Assembly: GCF_006716095.1 (NCBI RefSeq)
Contig: NZ_VFOK01000001.1
Span: 124,001-188,000, forward strand
Direction of reading: 5' to 3'
DNA: 64,000 nucleotides
DNA from: Barrientosiimonas humi
GTDB taxonomy: Bacteria; Actinomycetota; Actinomycetes; Actinomycetales; Dermatophilaceae
Of the stretch, positions 63,990 to 64,000 are shown piece after piece. Position numbers and translations under genes: made by a program. Positions within the stretch are counted from its first letter, which is position 1, and every line of letters begins with the position of its first letter. The notes beneath the pieces were generated by a model. It ran no database searches. It was given only the letters and a program-made list of their open reading frames with translations, and was not told the DNA's origin.

Positions 63990-64000
63990 CGTCGAGTTCG

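Noticed and set aside
1-64000. tRNA, rRNA, phage or insertion-sequence genes
   Set aside because: No tRNA-like cloverleaf with the T-loop consensus, no rRNA segments and no transposase or phage structural motifs were recognised by eye; a tRNAscan-type search would be decisive.

Overview
The window is very GC-rich, with strong G/C bias at third codon positions. It carries actinobacterial gene families (DUF3027, DUF2530, DUF4229, Eis-type acetyltransferase, bacterial XPB helicase, DUF559/AbiEi-like protein) and many genes whose -10 hexamer sits 6-8 nt before the start codon, which suggests leaderless transcription. The best fit is a free-living, aerobic, menaquinone-using actinobacterium, probably order Micrococcales; genus cannot be read from this sequence. 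About 57 protein genes were assigned, including an 11-codon leader peptide. No tRNA, rRNA, insertion sequence or CRISPR array was seen.

Layout. 0-7 kb: a MarR regulator, then hemL, a histidine phosphatase and the System II cytochrome c maturation genes (TlpA/ResA-like thioredoxin, ccdA, resB, ccsB), mostly overlapping by 4 nt. 7-14.4 kb: menaquinone genes menA, menE, menB and menC, with a SAM riboswitch-controlled metB between menB and menC. 14.4-18 kb: a soft-metal P-type ATPase divergent from an ArsR sensor, and an inositol-monophosphatase-family enzyme. 18-25 kb: a tandem-duplicated pair of 10-TM FtsX permeases with two dissimilar ATPases, bracketed by copies of a 70-bp nested palindrome. 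25-28.7 kb: an erm-type 23S rRNA methyltransferase behind a leader peptide and mutually exclusive hairpins, then a MarR repressor divergent from an ABC exporter. 28.7-32.7 kb: a conserved actinobacterial block (membrane protein, cold-shock protein, DUF3027, DUF2530) and a purine permease. 32.8-36 kb: a PadR-ATPase-permease operon. 36-45.3 kb: XPB helicase, an orphan PIN-domain protein, HMG-CoA lyase, a membrane protein, an M13 peptidase and an S9 peptidase. 45.6-56.8 kb: secreted CocE/NonD hydrolase, XPB-associated helicase_C_3/WYL protein, acyl-CoA synthetase, aldose epimerase, GNAT/TetR pair, small exporter and a minimal NagA. 56.9-62.5 kb: menD, eis-like gene, flavodoxin, menF and menG. 62.5-64 kb: a DUF559/AbiEi-like gene between inverted arrays of a 51-bp repeat.

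How it works together. Two ends of the window supply respiratory cofactors: 5-aminolevulinate for heme, covalent cytochrome c maturation, and almost the whole o-succinylbenzoate route to menaquinone (menF, menD, menC, menE, menB, menA and menG present; no menH or DHNA-CoA thioesterase seen). From memory, a comparable hemL-ccdA-resB/C-men order exists in Mycobacterium tuberculosis (about Rv0524-Rv0558). Here about 42 kb of other genes separates menC from menD.

The middle is rich in drug, metal and stress functions, each beside a local regulator with a visible dyad: ArsR/ATPase, MarR/ABC exporter, PadR/ABC transporter, TetR/small exporter, leader peptide/erm. It is also rich in short palindromic repeats. 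At least four families occur, two of which supply the last codons of genes, and one has expanded in frame inside the S9 peptidase gene. The most distinctive items are the erm attenuator, the asymmetric ABC transporter with duplicated permeases, and the 51-bp arrays around the AbiEi/DUF559 gene.
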